A program made the translations under genes and the position numbers. A model generated the notes under the pieces. It searched no databases, was not told the DNA's origin, and was given only the letters and a program-made list of their open reading frames with translations. Below are positions 33,326 to 43,754 of a stretch of DNA of 64,000 nucleotides, piece after piece. The stretch's first letter is position 1. Each line of letters begins with the position of its first letter. This DNA comes from Pseudomonas protegens CHA0. GTDB lineage: Bacteria; Pseudomonadota; Gammaproteobacteria; Pseudomonadales; Pseudomonadaceae. Where the stretch lies: positions 5,377,501 through 5,441,500 of the forward strand of contig NC_021237.1 in the NCBI RefSeq assembly GCF_000397205.1, written 5' to 3'.

Positions 33326-34390
33326 ATGTTCCGCCCCAAACTGCTGTTCACCAGCCTTGCCGCACTCGCCCTGGGCGCCTGCTCGCCCCAGGATCCACAA
33401 GCCGTGACCTCGGCGGCCATCGCCAAGCAGGTCATCCTGCCGACCTACAGTCGCTGGGTCGACGCCGACCGCCAGCTGGCCATTAGTGCCCTGGCCTTCT
33501 GTGAAGGCAAGGAAAGCCTGGACACCGCCCGGGCTGACTTCCTCCATGCGCAAAAAGCCTGGGCCGAGCTCCAGCCGTTGCTGATAGGCCCACTGGCCGA
33601 GGGCAACCGCTCCTGGCAGGTCCAGTTCTGGCCGGACAAGAAGAACCTGGTGGGCCGTCAGGTGGAGCAACTGGTCACCGCCAACCCGCAGATCGATGCC
33701 GCCGCCCTGGCCAAGTCCAGCGTCGTGGTGCAGGGGCTGTCGGCCTACGAATACATCCTCTTCGACAGCAAGATCGACATGGCAGACAGCGCGCAGAAAG
33801 CCCGCTACTGCCCGCTGCTGACTGCCATTGGTGAGCGCCAGAAACAACTGGCCGAAGAAATCCTGTCGAGCTGGAACACCAACGACGGCATGCTCGCGCA
33901 GATGAGCAAGTTCCCCAACCAGCGGTACGCCGATTCCCACGAGGCCATCGCCGACCTGCTGCGGGTCCAGGTCACGGCTCTGGATACCCTGAAGAAGAAG
34001 CTCGGCACGCCGATGGGCCGCCAGACCAAGGGCATCCCGCAGCCGTTCCAGGCCGATGCCTGGCGCAGCCAGTCGTCCCTGCAGGGCCTGGAAGCCAGCC
34101 TCAGCGCTGCCCAGACAGTCTGGGCCGGGGTCGACAACAAGGGCCTGCGCGGCCTGTTGCCTGCCGATCAGAAGCCTCTGGCCGACAAGATCGACGCCGC
34201 CTACGCCGCCTCGCTGAAACTCTTCGCCAGCACCCAGCGCTCGCTGACCGAAATGCTCAGTGACGACGCTGGCCGCCAGCAACTCAACGACCTGTATGAC
34301 AGCCTCAACGTGGTCCACCGCCTGCATGAAGGCGAATTGGCCAAGGCGCTGGGGATCCAACTGGGCTTCAACGCCAACGACGGTGACTGA
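33326..34390 (+). CDS. Second imelysin-family lipoprotein with altered GxHxxE motif
   Basis: A 354-residue lipoprotein (LAALALGACSPQD lipobox) of the imelysin family. Compared with the icmP product, the signature GYHAIEFLLWG is replaced by GLSAYEYILFD: the His is lost while the Glu remains. The loss may mean a binding rather than metal-coordinating role. It lies 43 bases behind the di-haem gene, and its stop codon overlaps the next start (TGATG). The unit probably acts together at the outer face of the periplasm. Confidence 0.85.
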   Translation: MFRPKLLFTSLAALALGACSPQDPQAVTSAAIAKQVILPTYSRWVDADRQLAISALAFCEGKESLDTARADFLHAQKAWAELQPLLIGPLAEGNRSWQVQFWPDKKNLVGRQVEQLVTANPQIDAAALAKSSVVVQGLSAYEYILFDSKIDMADSAQKARYCPLLTAIGERQKQLAEEILSSWNTNDGMLAQMSKFPNQRYADSHEAIADLLRVQVTALDTLKKKLGTPMGRQTKGIPQPFQADAWRSQSSLQGLEASLSAAQTVWAGVDNKGLRGLLPADQKPLADKIDAAYAASLKLFASTQRSLTEMLSDDAGRQQLNDLYDSLNVVHRLHEGELAKALGIQLGFNANDGD

Positions 34391-35490
34391 TGATGCTGCG
34401 ACGTCAGGCTTTGGCACTGGGCAGCCTGCTGCTCAGTGCGGTGACCTTGGGCGGCTGGACGCTGTTCAAGCAAAAGGGCAAGCAGCCCTTGCTGCTTTCG
34501 GCCAGGGACGATGGTGACGGCAAGCATTACGCCGTCGGTTATCAACTGGACGGTAAACAGGTGTTTGCCACCCAGGTCGGCCAACGTTGCCATGACATCA
34601 TCAACCACCCGCAACTGCCCATCGCCCTGTTCGTGGCGCGGCGCCCGGGCACCGAAAGCTACCTGATCGACCTGCGCAACGGCGCGCTCCTGCAGACCCT
34701 GACCGCGCAACCGGACCGGCATTTCTACGGACATGCGGTGATCCACAAGAGCGGCGAATGGCTGTACGCCACCGAGAACGATACCCGGGACCCGGGCCGG
34801 GGCCTGCTGGGTGTCTACCGCTTCGAGGGTGAGCGCCTGGTGCACAGCGGCGAGCTGTCCACCCATGGCATCGGCCCCCACCAGGTGTCATGGATGCCCG
34901 ACGGGGAAACCCTGGTGGTGGCCAACGGCGGTATCCGTACCGAAGCCGAAAGCCGGGTGGAGATGAACCTTGACGCCATGGAACCGAGCCTGGTCCTGAT
35001 GCAGCGCGATGGCACGCTGCTGAGCAAGGAAACCCTGGCCCAGCAGATGAACAGCGTGCGCCACATGGGCATTGCCGGCGACGGCACCATAGTCACCGGC
35101 CAGCAGTTCATGGGCGCCGCCCACGAATCCTCGGAACTGTTGGCGATCAAGCGTCCCGGCCAGCCTTTCGCCCCCTTCCCGGTAGCCCAGGAACAATTGC
35201 AGGCCATGGGGCACTACACCGCCAGCGTGGCAGTGCACAGCGACCTGCGGCTGGTGGCCCTGACCGCTCCCCGGGGCAACCGCTTCTTTATCTGGGACCT
35301 GGACAGCGGTGCCGTGCGGGTCGACGCCCCGCTGCCCGATTGCGCCGGTGTCGGAGCGGTAGCCGATGGCTTCGTGGTGACCTCGGGACAAGGTCGCTGC
35401 CGCTTCTACGACTGCCGCCAGACGCAAATCGTGGCCAAGCCCCTGGACCTTCCAGCGGGCCTGTGGGACAACCACCTGCATCTGATCTGA
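34390..35490 (+). CDS. DUF1513 beta-propeller protein with Tat-like signal
   Basis: A 366-residue exported protein of the DUF1513 family. The N-terminus MMLRRQALALGSLLLSAV looks like a twin-arginine signal. The body shows repeated propeller-type strands (GEWLYATENDTRDPGRG, IGPHQVSWMPDGETLVVANGG, TASVAVHSDLRLVALTAPRGNRFFIWDLDSG). No enzymatic motif is recognised. The start overlaps the imelysin stop by one base; a second ATG three bases on is an alternative. Co-occurrence with imelysin and the di-haem protein is known for this family and suggests one iron-related pathway. Confidence 0.85.
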   Translation: MMLRRQALALGSLLLSAVTLGGWTLFKQKGKQPLLLSARDDGDGKHYAVGYQLDGKQVFATQVGQRCHDIINHPQLPIALFVARRPGTESYLIDLRNGALLQTLTAQPDRHFYGHAVIHKSGEWLYATENDTRDPGRGLLGVYRFEGERLVHSGELSTHGIGPHQVSWMPDGETLVVANGGIRTEAESRVEMNLDAMEPSLVLMQRDGTLLSKETLAQQMNSVRHMGIAGDGTIVTGQQFMGAAHESSELLAIKRPGQPFAPFPVAQEQLQAMGHYTASVAVHSDLRLVALTAPRGNRFFIWDLDSGAVRVDAPLPDCAGVGAVADGFVVTSGQGRCRFYDCRQTQIVAKPLDLPAGLWDNHLHLI

Positions 35491-35506
35491 TCATTTCCGG
35501 GCAAAC

Positions 35507-35535
35507 AAAAGGCCTCGCATTGCAAGGCCTTTTTC
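35507..35535 (+). terminator. Intrinsic terminator of the di-haem/imelysin/DUF1513 unit
   Basis: AAAGGCCT (35508-35515) pairs with AGGCCTTT (35525-35532), continuing in T. Confidence 0.85.
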
Positions 35536-35552
35536 TAGGGGCTGAACAAGTT

Positions 35553-35777
35553 TCAACTCTGGGGTTTCAATCCTTGAGCCATGCCGAACATGAACAGCAA
35601 CAGGTCATGATCGGGCTTGACCGCCACAGAGGCTTTGGCCACCCGCGGCAACAGGCAATGGGCGTCTCCCTGGGCGCTCAGGACCTGCGTGCGCGGCTGC
35701 TCCCAGGCAGCTACGGCCAAAGAAGCGACTGCCAAGGCTCCTGCCAGAAACAAACCTCGTGCAATTTCTAGCTTCAT
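35553..35777 (-). CDS. Small secreted protein (74 aa)
   Basis: A 74-residue protein with an N-terminal signal peptide (ARGLFLAGALAVASLAVAAWEQ) and a short, partly hydrophobic mature part (PDHDLLLFMFGMAQGL). ATG 35777 follows AGGTTTATAGCG. It begins 2 bases after the stop of the inaA gene in the same direction and so is probably the last gene of that operon. No recognised family. Confidence 0.6.
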   Translation of the reverse strand: MKLEIARGLFLAGALAVASLAVAAWEQPRTQVLSAQGDAHCLLPRVAKASVAVKPDHDLLLFMFGMAQGLKPQS

Positions 35778-35779
35778 CG

Positions 35780-36493
35780 CTATAAACCTTTGATGGGGCT
35801 GCCAAACACCGTCTTGTAAAAGTAGTAGAGCTTTTGCCAGTCCGCGTCATTCCACGACGAATGGCGACGCAGTTGCTTGAGGTCATGGGCTGCGGCCCGG
35901 CGGCTGCTCAAGCGCTGGCGGCATTTCTCGAAATCCAGCAGTGCGACTCGCACCTGAGCCTGCTCGCCCTCGCCGTCCACCCGTACGAAAACGTGCTTGG
36001 CGTACAGGCAACCATGTTGCCAGCGCCCTTTGTGCATGCGCGCCAGGGTCGCAGCCACTGCCTGCAACAAACGATCATGAAAGGCTTCACCATGGCGCTC
36101 GCGCCCACCGGCGGCATACCAGTTGTCGACCTCCATGAAGCCCTCCAGCGCTGCGGTGACCAGCAACGCCTGCCATTGTCGCTCCGGGCCACGCCGGGCC
36201 CCGCAGAACACCAGTTCCGGGACCTCTACGTCCAGCAGGCGCAGGCCTTGCAGAGCCTCGCGCTCACGCAGGACCGTCGGTCGCCCGAAAGGGTGCAACC
36301 AACTGCGATGAATGTGCCCGATCTGCCGCTTGGCATAGAGCAGGCCGCCGCTACTGCTTTGAATGCGTTGGACGCCGCTCTCGCCGCCTCGACGCTGATT
36401 GGGTTCCTCGACCCATTCACCTTGTTTATTCCAGAAGTATTCGAAGCAATCTGTGGGCGCGGCATCCAGTTCCGAAGCACATTCAACAGCCAT
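35780..36493 (-). CDS. inaA: InaA/WapQ-type lipopolysaccharide kinase-family protein
   Basis: A 237-residue protein with a kinase-like fold of the LPS core kinase group. Seen are the N-lobe SGGLLYAKRQIGHIHRSW, the catalytic-loop-like LARMHKGRWQHGCLYAKHVFV and the metal-binding Asp in VALLDFEKCRQ. Such proteins phosphorylate heptose in the LPS core or have a related envelope role. ATG 36493 has AGAGG 7 bases upstream, 4 bases after the methyltransferase stop. I recall colRS being followed by a methyltransferase and wapQ/inaA gene in P. fluorescens, so ColR control is likely. Confidence 0.85.
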   Translation of the reverse strand: MAVECASELDAAPTDCFEYFWNKQGEWVEEPNQRRGGESGVQRIQSSSGGLLYAKRQIGHIHRSWLHPFGRPTVLREREALQGLRLLDVEVPELVFCGARRGPERQWQALLVTAALEGFMEVDNWYAAGGRERHGEAFHDRLLQAVAATLARMHKGRWQHGCLYAKHVFVRVDGEGEQAQVRVALLDFEKCRQRLSSRRAAAHDLKQLRRHSSWNDADWQKLYYFYKTVFGSPIKGL

Positions 36494-36497
36494 CCTC

Positions 36498-37181
36498 TTA
36501 CCTCTTGCGTAATACGTAGACCCGCCACATGGCGTAGAGCGGAAAGAAGTCCAGGTGCTCCTGGACACGAAAGCCGGCTTGCCTGAATTCTTCTTCGACC
36601 GTGGCCGCCGGTAACACAAAACGATTCTGGTAACCCTCCTGCCCAACTTCAGCCTGGCGCTTGCGCTCCATGCGCTTGCGTTTCCAGGCCTTGAAGTTGC
36701 CATCGACCCACAACGAGATGATCACGCTGTCACGGCTGACCCGCTGAAACTCCCGTAGCAGCGCCATGCGGTGCTCCGCTTGGCCTATGTGGTGCAATAA
36801 ACGCATGGAGAAAATGCAGTCCACGGCGTTGTCCGGCAAATCAATGGCAAACGCAGAGGTCTGCAAGGGCCGTACCCGTTTTACCACGTCGGCCGGCTGG
36901 GCCACCGTGGCGGTACTCAGCATAGCTGCTGAATTGTCAGCGCCAATGATCACTCGATTGGTTTTTTCTGCCAGCAGCGGCCAGAAACGACCGGCACCGC
37001 AGGGCAGGTCCAGTACCAGCCCGGGCTCTCCCGCCAGGGCCAGCGCAGTACGGGCCAATTGTTCGTCACGCTTGTGGGACAACTGCCGCGCCAGACCATC
37101 CTGGTGCTTGAGCAGGTATTCCTGGGCGTGTTGGGCATCGTATTTTTCGGAAAATTCCAGCTTGATCGGCGTAGCCATCAT
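36498..37181 (-). CDS. Class I SAM-dependent methyltransferase of the colRS-linked operon
   Basis: A 227-residue Rossmann-fold methyltransferase. Motif I is GLVLDLPCGAGRFWPLLAE, the acidic end of strand 2 is IIGADNSAAML, and motif IV-like DNAVDCIFSMRLLHHIG follows. The target is unknown; the context next to an LPS-kinase-like gene suggests an envelope substrate. ATG 37181 has AGGAG 6 bases upstream (the next ATG, 3 bases on, is also possible). A ColR-site-like element lies about 55 bases upstream. Confidence 0.87.
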   Translation of the reverse strand: MMATPIKLEFSEKYDAQHAQEYLLKHQDGLARQLSHKRDEQLARTALALAGEPGLVLDLPCGAGRFWPLLAEKTNRVIIGADNSAAMLSTATVAQPADVVKRVRPLQTSAFAIDLPDNAVDCIFSMRLLHHIGQAEHRMALLREFQRVSRDSVIISLWVDGNFKAWKRKRMERKRQAEVGQEGYQNRFVLPAATVEEEFRQAGFRVQEHLDFFPLYAMWRVYVLRKR

Positions 37182-37235
37182 CAAAGTCTCCTGCAACTGA
37201 TGGCGCCACCTTAAGCAGCGACGTGTCAGCGACAG

Positions 37236-37259
37236 GTCATCCCTTTGTGAAAACTTCGT
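37236..37259 (-). promoter_or_regulatory. Candidate ColR-binding element before the methyltransferase-inaA operon
   Basis: On the minus strand the order is AC, four bases, TTTTCAC (37253-37247), four bases, GGATGAC (37242-37236). The same spacing and nearly the same words occur before the sulfatase gene at 39451-39474. An 11-bp direct-repeat period is usual for OmpR-family regulators such as ColR. Confidence 0.5.
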
Positions 37260-37376
37260 ACCGTCCAACGAGGAAATATTTCAGGGTTTTACAGGCTGAG
37301 GACAGTGGCCTGGGGCCACTTAAGAGGAAAAAACGACAAGTGACCGGCCCCGTAAAACAGGGCCGGGAAAGAACAA

Positions 37377-38657
37377 TCAGGCCTTGGCCGAGTTCAGCTG
37401 AACGAAAAAACGACAGCCATTGGGCGTCATGGTAGTGAGGCTGACAGTCCAGCCCTGGTTCTCGCAGATCCGCTGCACCAGGGACAGCCCCAGCCCCAGG
37501 CCTTCCCCACGCTTTTCATCGCCCCGCACAAACGGCTGGAACATTGCCTCGCGCTTCTCCTCGGGAATGCCCACGCCGCTGTCCTCCACCACGAATCCAT
37601 CGGGCACCAGGCTCAGGCGGATGAAACCCTGTTCGGTGTAGTGCAAGGCGTTGCGCAGCAGGTTGCCCATCACCGCATGCAGGAAGGTGGCGTTGTAGCG
37701 ATTGTCACCTGGGGTTCCGGGCTCGAAGATCAGCTCGAGCCCCTTGGCCTCGATGGCTTCGCGCCAGATACCGGTCAAGTCACTGGCCGCCTGGCTCAGG
37801 CTCAGCTGCGGCGACATGCTGGCATCTTCACGCTGGGCTCGGGCCAGCATCAGGAAGGTCTGCACCAGCTCGCGCATCTCGTCGCAAGCGCGAGCGATGC
37901 GTTCGACCTGGGCTCGCCCACGGGGGTCCAGCCGTGGATTCTCCAGCAGCAGCTCGCAGGAGGTGGCCAGAACCATCAATGGCGTGCGCAGCTCATGACT
38001 GACGTCACTGGTGAACAGCCGCTCGCGGCTCAAGGCCTGGCGCAAGCGCCCCAGGGTTGCGTCAAAGGCGATGGCCAGTTCGCCGACCTCGTCCGCGGCA
38101 TAATCCGGCGCCAAGGGCGGGGCCAGCCCCAGCAACTGGTCCCGGTGACGTACCTGGCGGGCCAGGCGGACCACCGGCGCCATCACCCGGCGAGCCAGGA
38201 TCCAGCCGAGAAACACCGCCAGCGCCAGGCTCAGGACAAAACCTACCAGCACCACGGCGAACAGCACTCGCTCGCGCTCTTCGAAATCGCTCTGGTCCTG
38301 CAGCAGCACATAGCGCCGACCGTCCACCACCTCGACCATGGCGTGATAGGACAACTCCTCGCGGAACACCTCGTGGAAACCCGGATCCAGATGGCGCAAA
38401 TCCTTGGGCAGCTCGAAGTCGCCGCGCCCGCCACTGTAGTAGAACAACTGGTCGGGCTCGGGACGGTGGCTCCAGTCGCCGACGTTATCCATCAGCAACA
38501 GGCGTTGCAGGTCACCGCCCAGGCCTGCGGAGATGAGCTTCTCCTCCACCAGGTGCACCGTCGCCACGATACCCATGGCGAACGCCCCCGCCACCAGTGC
38601 GCTCATCAACGCAAAGGCGATGATGATGCGCTGGGCAAGGCTCTGCTTAAACTCCAT
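37377..38657 (-). CDS. colS: ColS sensor histidine kinase
   Basis: Membrane kinase of the ColRS envelope-stress system, 426 residues. It has two helices (about 10-32 and 135-158) around a ~100-residue periplasmic domain, then HAMP, HisKA with DVSHELRTPLMVLA, and an ATPase domain (MGNLLRNALHYTEQG, VEDSGVGIPEE, GLGLGLSLVQRI). The periplasmic side carries H35-x2-E38, E96 and E126-x2-E129, which agree with acidic metal-sensing residues I remember for P. putida ColS (zinc, ferric iron). ATG 38657 overlaps the colR stop by 11 bases. Confidence 0.9.
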   Translation of the reverse strand: MEFKQSLAQRIIIAFALMSALVAGAFAMGIVATVHLVEEKLISAGLGGDLQRLLLMDNVGDWSHRPEPDQLFYYSGGRGDFELPKDLRHLDPGFHEVFREELSYHAMVEVVDGRRYVLLQDQSDFEERERVLFAVVLVGFVLSLALAVFLGWILARRVMAPVVRLARQVRHRDQLLGLAPPLAPDYAADEVGELAIAFDATLGRLRQALSRERLFTSDVSHELRTPLMVLATSCELLLENPRLDPRGRAQVERIARACDEMRELVQTFLMLARAQREDASMSPQLSLSQAASDLTGIWREAIEAKGLELIFEPGTPGDNRYNATFLHAVMGNLLRNALHYTEQGFIRLSLVPDGFVVEDSGVGIPEEKREAMFQPFVRGDEKRGEGLGLGLSLVQRICENQGWTVSLTTMTPNGCRFFVQLNSAKA

Positions 38658-39330
38658 CTCGGCCCTCGGCCAGGCGGTACCCGACACCGTGCACGGTGTG
38701 CAGCAGCGGCTTGGCGAACGGCTTGTCGATCACCTGGCGCAATTGGTGAACGTGGCTGCGCAGGCTGTCGCTGTCCGGGCAATCGTCGCCCCACAGGGCT
38801 TCTTCGAGGATCTCCCGACGCAGCACATGGGGGCTTTTCTGCATCAGCACCGCCAGCAGCTTGAGGCCCACGGGGTTGAGCTTGAGCAAGCGGCCTTCGC
38901 GGGTGACCTCCAGGGTATCGAGGTCGTAGCTCAGGTCGCCAACCTGCAGCGACCGACGGCCACCACCCTGGGAACGGCGCATCACCGCCTCGATACGCGC
39001 CGCCAGTTCCGAGAGAGCGAAGGGTTTGAGCAGGTAGTCATCCGCCCCGGACTTGAAGCCCTGAAGGCGGTCGTCGAGCTGGTCGCGGGCGGTGAGCATG
39101 ATCACCGGAGTATCACGCCGGGCGTCTTCGCGCAGGCGCTTGCACAGGGTATAGCCATCGATTCCCGGCAGCATGATATCGAGCACGATCAGGTCGTAAT
39201 GCTCAGTGGCCGCCAGGTGCAACCCGGACAGGCCATCCTGGGCGCAATCCACGGTATAGCCCTTGAGCCCCAGGTAGTCAGCCAGGTTGGCGAGAATATC
39301 GCGGTTGTCTTCAACCAGTAGAATTCGCAT
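38647..39330 (-). CDS. colR: ColR response regulator
   Basis: OmpR/PhoB-type regulator of 227 residues, the known ColR length. The receiver has VEDN, phospho-acceptor Asp in DLIVLDIMLPGIDG (51) and Lys in YLLKPFALSEL. The winged-helix domain contains LLKLNPVGLKLLAVLMQK and SLRSHVHQLRQVIDKPF. It keeps the outer membrane intact under metal and other stress. ATG 39330 has GGAG 7 bases upstream; GTG 39336 is less likely. It is transcribed away from the LTA-synthase-like sulfatase gene. Confidence 0.92.
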   Translation of the reverse strand: MRILLVEDNRDILANLADYLGLKGYTVDCAQDGLSGLHLAATEHYDLIVLDIMLPGIDGYTLCKRLREDARRDTPVIMLTARDQLDDRLQGFKSGADDYLLKPFALSELAARIEAVMRRSQGGGRRSLQVGDLSYDLDTLEVTREGRLLKLNPVGLKLLAVLMQKSPHVLRREILEEALWGDDCPDSDSLRSHVHQLRQVIDKPFAKPLLHTVHGVGYRLAEGRDGV

Positions 39331-39447
39331 CGGCACTCTCTCCGTACAGGGTTACGGCCATCTTGGCTCGCGCAGCTTAAGGCCAAGTCCGGCTCGCCGC
39401 CAGCCTTGTCGGCCGGTGCCTGGCAGAGTTTTCCCGAGCCTGGGGGC

Positions 39448-39474
39448 TTAACAATATTTTCACCAGCGGTTCAC
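39448..39474 (+). promoter_or_regulatory. Candidate ColR-binding element before the sulfatase gene
   Basis: TTAAC-AATA-TTTTCAC (39448-39463), then four bases and GGTTCAC (39468-39474), about 60 bases before the start codon. The TTTTCAC word resembles the ColR motif that I recall for P. putida, and the same layout occurs at 37236-37259. Confidence 0.5.
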
Positions 39475-39534
39475 AAGCTGACTACAGGGACAACCCCAGA
39501 CTGCGGGCCATTTGCCCCCAAGGAACACCCTCTG

Positions 39535-41484
39535 ATGGATCTTCTCAAGACAGCTCCGGCGCGTTTCGTGCTGCTGCTGACCAGCACCTGGCTGGCGATT
39601 TTCCTGCTGACCCGCGGCATTTTGCTGCTCACCCACCTCGACGAAGCCGGTAGCGGCTGGCTGCCGCTGTTTGGCGTCGGCCTGCTCTACGACCTGGGTT
39701 TCCTGGCCTATGCCGCCCTGCCCCTGGGCCTGTACCTGGTGCTCTGCCCACCCGCCCTGTGGCGTCGGCGCGGCCACCGCTGGCTGTTGCAGGGCCTGTT
39801 CAGCCTGAGCCTGTTCGCCATGCTGTTCACGGCCGTGGCGGAGTGGCTGTTCTGGGATGAATTCGGCGTGCGCTTCAACTTCATCGCCGTCGATTACCTG
39901 GTGTACTCCGACGAGGTTCTCAACAACATTCTCGAGTCCTACCCGATCGGCCTGTACATGAGCCTGCTGGCCCTGGCGGCAATCGCCCTGAGCCTGGCCC
40001 TGCGCAAGCCCCTGAAGGCTGCGCTGGATGCGCCCTTGCCGCCTCTGCGTGGCCGCCTGCTCAGTGCCCTCGGCCTGCTGCTGGTGGTCGGCGCCAGCCT
40101 GCAACTGCTCAGCCAGGACAGCCCGCGCAGCCAAGGCGGCAACGCCTATCAGAACGAACTGGCGAGCAACGGCCCCTATCAGTTCTTTGCCGCCTTTCGC
40201 AACAACGAGCTGGACTACCAGCAGTTCTATCGCAGCCTGCCCGCCGATGTGGTGGCCCGCCAGATGCGCGCCGAACTGAATGAACCCAATGCCCGCTTCA
40301 TCGGCAAGGACCCGCTGGATATCCGGCGCGCCATCGACAACCCGGGGGCTCCACGCACCCCCAACATCGTCCTGGTGACCATAGAAAGCTTCAGCGCCAA
40401 ATACATGGGCAGCAACGGCGACGACCGCAACCTGACCCCGAACCTGGATGCGTTGCGCGCACAGAGCCTGTACTTCAACAACTTCTACGCCACCGGCACC
40501 CGCACCGACCGCGGCCTGGAAGCCATCACCCTGGCGATTCCCCCCACCCCGGGGCGCTCCATCGTCAAGCGCATCGGTCGTGAAAGTGGTTTCGCCAGCC
40601 TTGGCCAGCAACTGCGGGCCGTGGGTTACGACAGTGTGTTTGTCTATGGCGGCCGAGGTTACTTCGACAACATGAATGCCTTCTTCAGCGGCAACGGCTA
40701 CCGCGTGGTGGACCAGAGCAGCGTCGAGGAATCCGAGATCCACTTCAAGAACGCCTGGGGCATGGCCGACGAAGACCTTTACACCCAGACCCTGAAGCTG
40801 GCGGACGCCGACTACGCACAGCAGCGGCCCTTCCTGTTGCAACTGATGACCACCTCCAACCATCGCCCTTACACCTATCCCGATGGCCGGATCGACATCA
40901 AGTCCGGCAAGGGCCGGGACGGCGCGGTCAAATACACCGACTACGCCATTGGCGAGTTCCTCAAGGCCGCCCGCCAGAAGCCCTGGTTCGACAACACCAT
41001 TTTCGTGTTTGTCGCCGACCACACCGCAGGCAGCGCGGGCAAGGAAGACCTGCCCATCAGCAACTATCAGATTCCGTTGTTCATCTATGCGCCCAAGCTG
41101 ATTCCGGCGCGGGAGAATGCACAGCTGGCCAGCCAGATCGACCTGGCGCCAACCCTGCTGGGCCTGTTGAACCTGGACTACGAGTCGACCTTCTTCGGAC
41201 GCAACCTGCTGCAGGACAACCCTCTGCCTCCCCGGGTGCTGGTGGGCAACTATCAGCACCTGGGCCTGTTCGACGGCCAGGACCTGGCGATTCTCAGCCC
41301 GCGCCAGGGGTTGCGCCGGCATGACCAGGCCCTGGGCGCCAGCCAGGAATCCCGGGTACCGGACAGCGATCCATTGATCCAGCGCGGCATCAGCTACTAC
41401 CAGAGCGCCAGTTATGGCTTCAAGCAGCAATTGCTGGGCTGGAAGGCGCCGAAGGCAGCGGCGAATGAACTGAGCCAGCGCTGA
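39535..41484 (+). CDS. LTA-synthase-like membrane sulfatase/phosphoglycerol transferase
   Basis: A 649-residue inner-membrane protein: about five helices in the first ~210 residues, then a periplasmic alkaline-phosphatase-fold domain. Catalytic features include the metal Glu in VLVTIESFSAKYMG, the nucleophile Thr region YATGTRTDRGLEAI, and the metal Asp/His in VFVADHTAGSAG. Gram-negative members modify periplasmic glucans or other envelope molecules with phosphoglycerol or phosphoethanolamine. The divergent colR gene and the candidate ColR site upstream suggest it belongs to the ColR regulon. AAGGA precedes ATG 39535 by 10 bases. Confidence 0.88.
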   Translation: MDLLKTAPARFVLLLTSTWLAIFLLTRGILLLTHLDEAGSGWLPLFGVGLLYDLGFLAYAALPLGLYLVLCPPALWRRRGHRWLLQGLFSLSLFAMLFTAVAEWLFWDEFGVRFNFIAVDYLVYSDEVLNNILESYPIGLYMSLLALAAIALSLALRKPLKAALDAPLPPLRGRLLSALGLLLVVGASLQLLSQDSPRSQGGNAYQNELASNGPYQFFAAFRNNELDYQQFYRSLPADVVARQMRAELNEPNARFIGKDPLDIRRAIDNPGAPRTPNIVLVTIESFSAKYMGSNGDDRNLTPNLDALRAQSLYFNNFYATGTRTDRGLEAITLAIPPTPGRSIVKRIGRESGFASLGQQLRAVGYDSVFVYGGRGYFDNMNAFFSGNGYRVVDQSSVEESEIHFKNAWGMADEDLYTQTLKLADADYAQQRPFLLQLMTTSNHRPYTYPDGRIDIKSGKGRDGAVKYTDYAIGEFLKAARQKPWFDNTIFVFVADHTAGSAGKEDLPISNYQIPLFIYAPKLIPARENAQLASQIDLAPTLLGLLNLDYESTFFGRNLLQDNPLPPRVLVGNYQHLGLFDGQDLAILSPRQGLRRHDQALGASQESRVPDSDPLIQRGISYYQSASYGFKQQLLGWKAPKAAANELSQR

Positions 41485-41489
41485 AGTCG

Positions 41490-41538
41490 TTCGCGGGCAA
41501 GCCCGCTCCTGCAGAAGTGGAGCAGGCTTGCCCGCGAA
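41490..41538. repeat. REPIN: inverted pair of REP elements
   Basis: TTCGCGGGCAAGCCCGCTCC (from 41490) and, inverted, AGCAGGCTTGCCCGCGAA (41521-41538), with one mismatch between arms. This is a different REP sequence class from the one at 46080. Confidence 0.8.
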
Positions 41539-41570
41539 GATCCAGGCGCCCCCCATATCCGGGGCATAAA

Positions 41571-41604
41571 AAAGCCCCGCCGGCTTTCACCGGCGGGGCT
41601 TTTT
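41571..41604. terminator. Bidirectional terminator between sulfatase gene and groEL
   Basis: AGCCCCGCCGG (41573-41583) pairs with CCGGCGGGGCT (41590-41600); an A-tract on one side and a T-tract on the other serve both convergent genes. Confidence 0.9.
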
Positions 41605-41625
41605 CAGTACAGGGGTAAGGCTGGC

Positions 41626-43281
<1,656 letters not shown>

Positions 43282-43318
43282 TTAAATACTGTGTAGTAGC
43301 GGGAAAATACGCGGGAAA

Positions 43319-43612
43319 TCAGCCTTCGATAACAGCGAGAATCTCGTTCTCGGCCATTACCAGCAGATCTTCGCCATCGACTTTCACGGTGTTGCTGCCG
43401 GAGTACGGGCCAAACACCACTTTGTCACCCACTTTCACGGCCAGCGCACGTACTTCACCGTTGTCCAGCACACGGCCGGTACCTACAGCGACGATTTCGC
43501 CACGGTTAGGTTTTTCAGCAGCCGAACCAGGCAGAACGATACCGCCGGCAGTTTTCGATTCTTCTTCGCTGCGACGGATGACGACGCGGTCATGCAGAGG
43601 ACGAAGCTTCAT
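43319..43612 (-). CDS. groES: Co-chaperonin GroES
   Basis: 10-kDa lid of the GroEL chamber, 97 residues, beginning [20 protein letters not shown]. The mobile loop is [20 protein letters not shown] and the roof hairpin region is present. AGGAG precedes ATG 43612. First gene of the heat-shock operon. Confidence 0.99.
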   Translation of the reverse strand: MKLRPLHDRVVIRRSEEESKTAGGIVLPGSAAEKPNRGEIVAVGTGRVLDNGEVRALAVKVGDKVVFGPYSGSNTVKVDGEDLLVMAENEILAVIEG

Positions 43613-43643
43613 TGTCGATCTCTCCTAATTGTGGTTTTCAACG

Positions 43644-43736
43644 GCCGGTGTCGATACCGGCGGGTTAGCAAATCCGGCTTTGCCGGGTGCGGCTCGACAA
43701 GCGAGCCGCGGAAGTCTGTCTGGTGTCAGCACCAGA
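43644..43736 (-). other. Four consecutive hairpins in the groES mRNA leader
   Basis: Between the promoter and groES the leader contains four self-complementary stems: TCTGGTG/CACCAGA (43719-43736), GCGGCTCG/CGAGCCGC (43689-43709), CCGGC/GCCGG (43674-43686) and GCCGGT/ACCGGC (43644-43661). Several may be stable at growth temperature. The ribosome site near 43622 lies outside the last stem. Confidence 0.55.
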
Positions 43737-43754
43737 AACCTTGCGGTGACCGTT

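Noticed and set aside
39460..41556. 698-codon open frame antisense to the sulfatase gene
   Set aside because: Shadow frame rich in Gln, Ala and Val; it runs through the terminator/REPIN region and has no domain.
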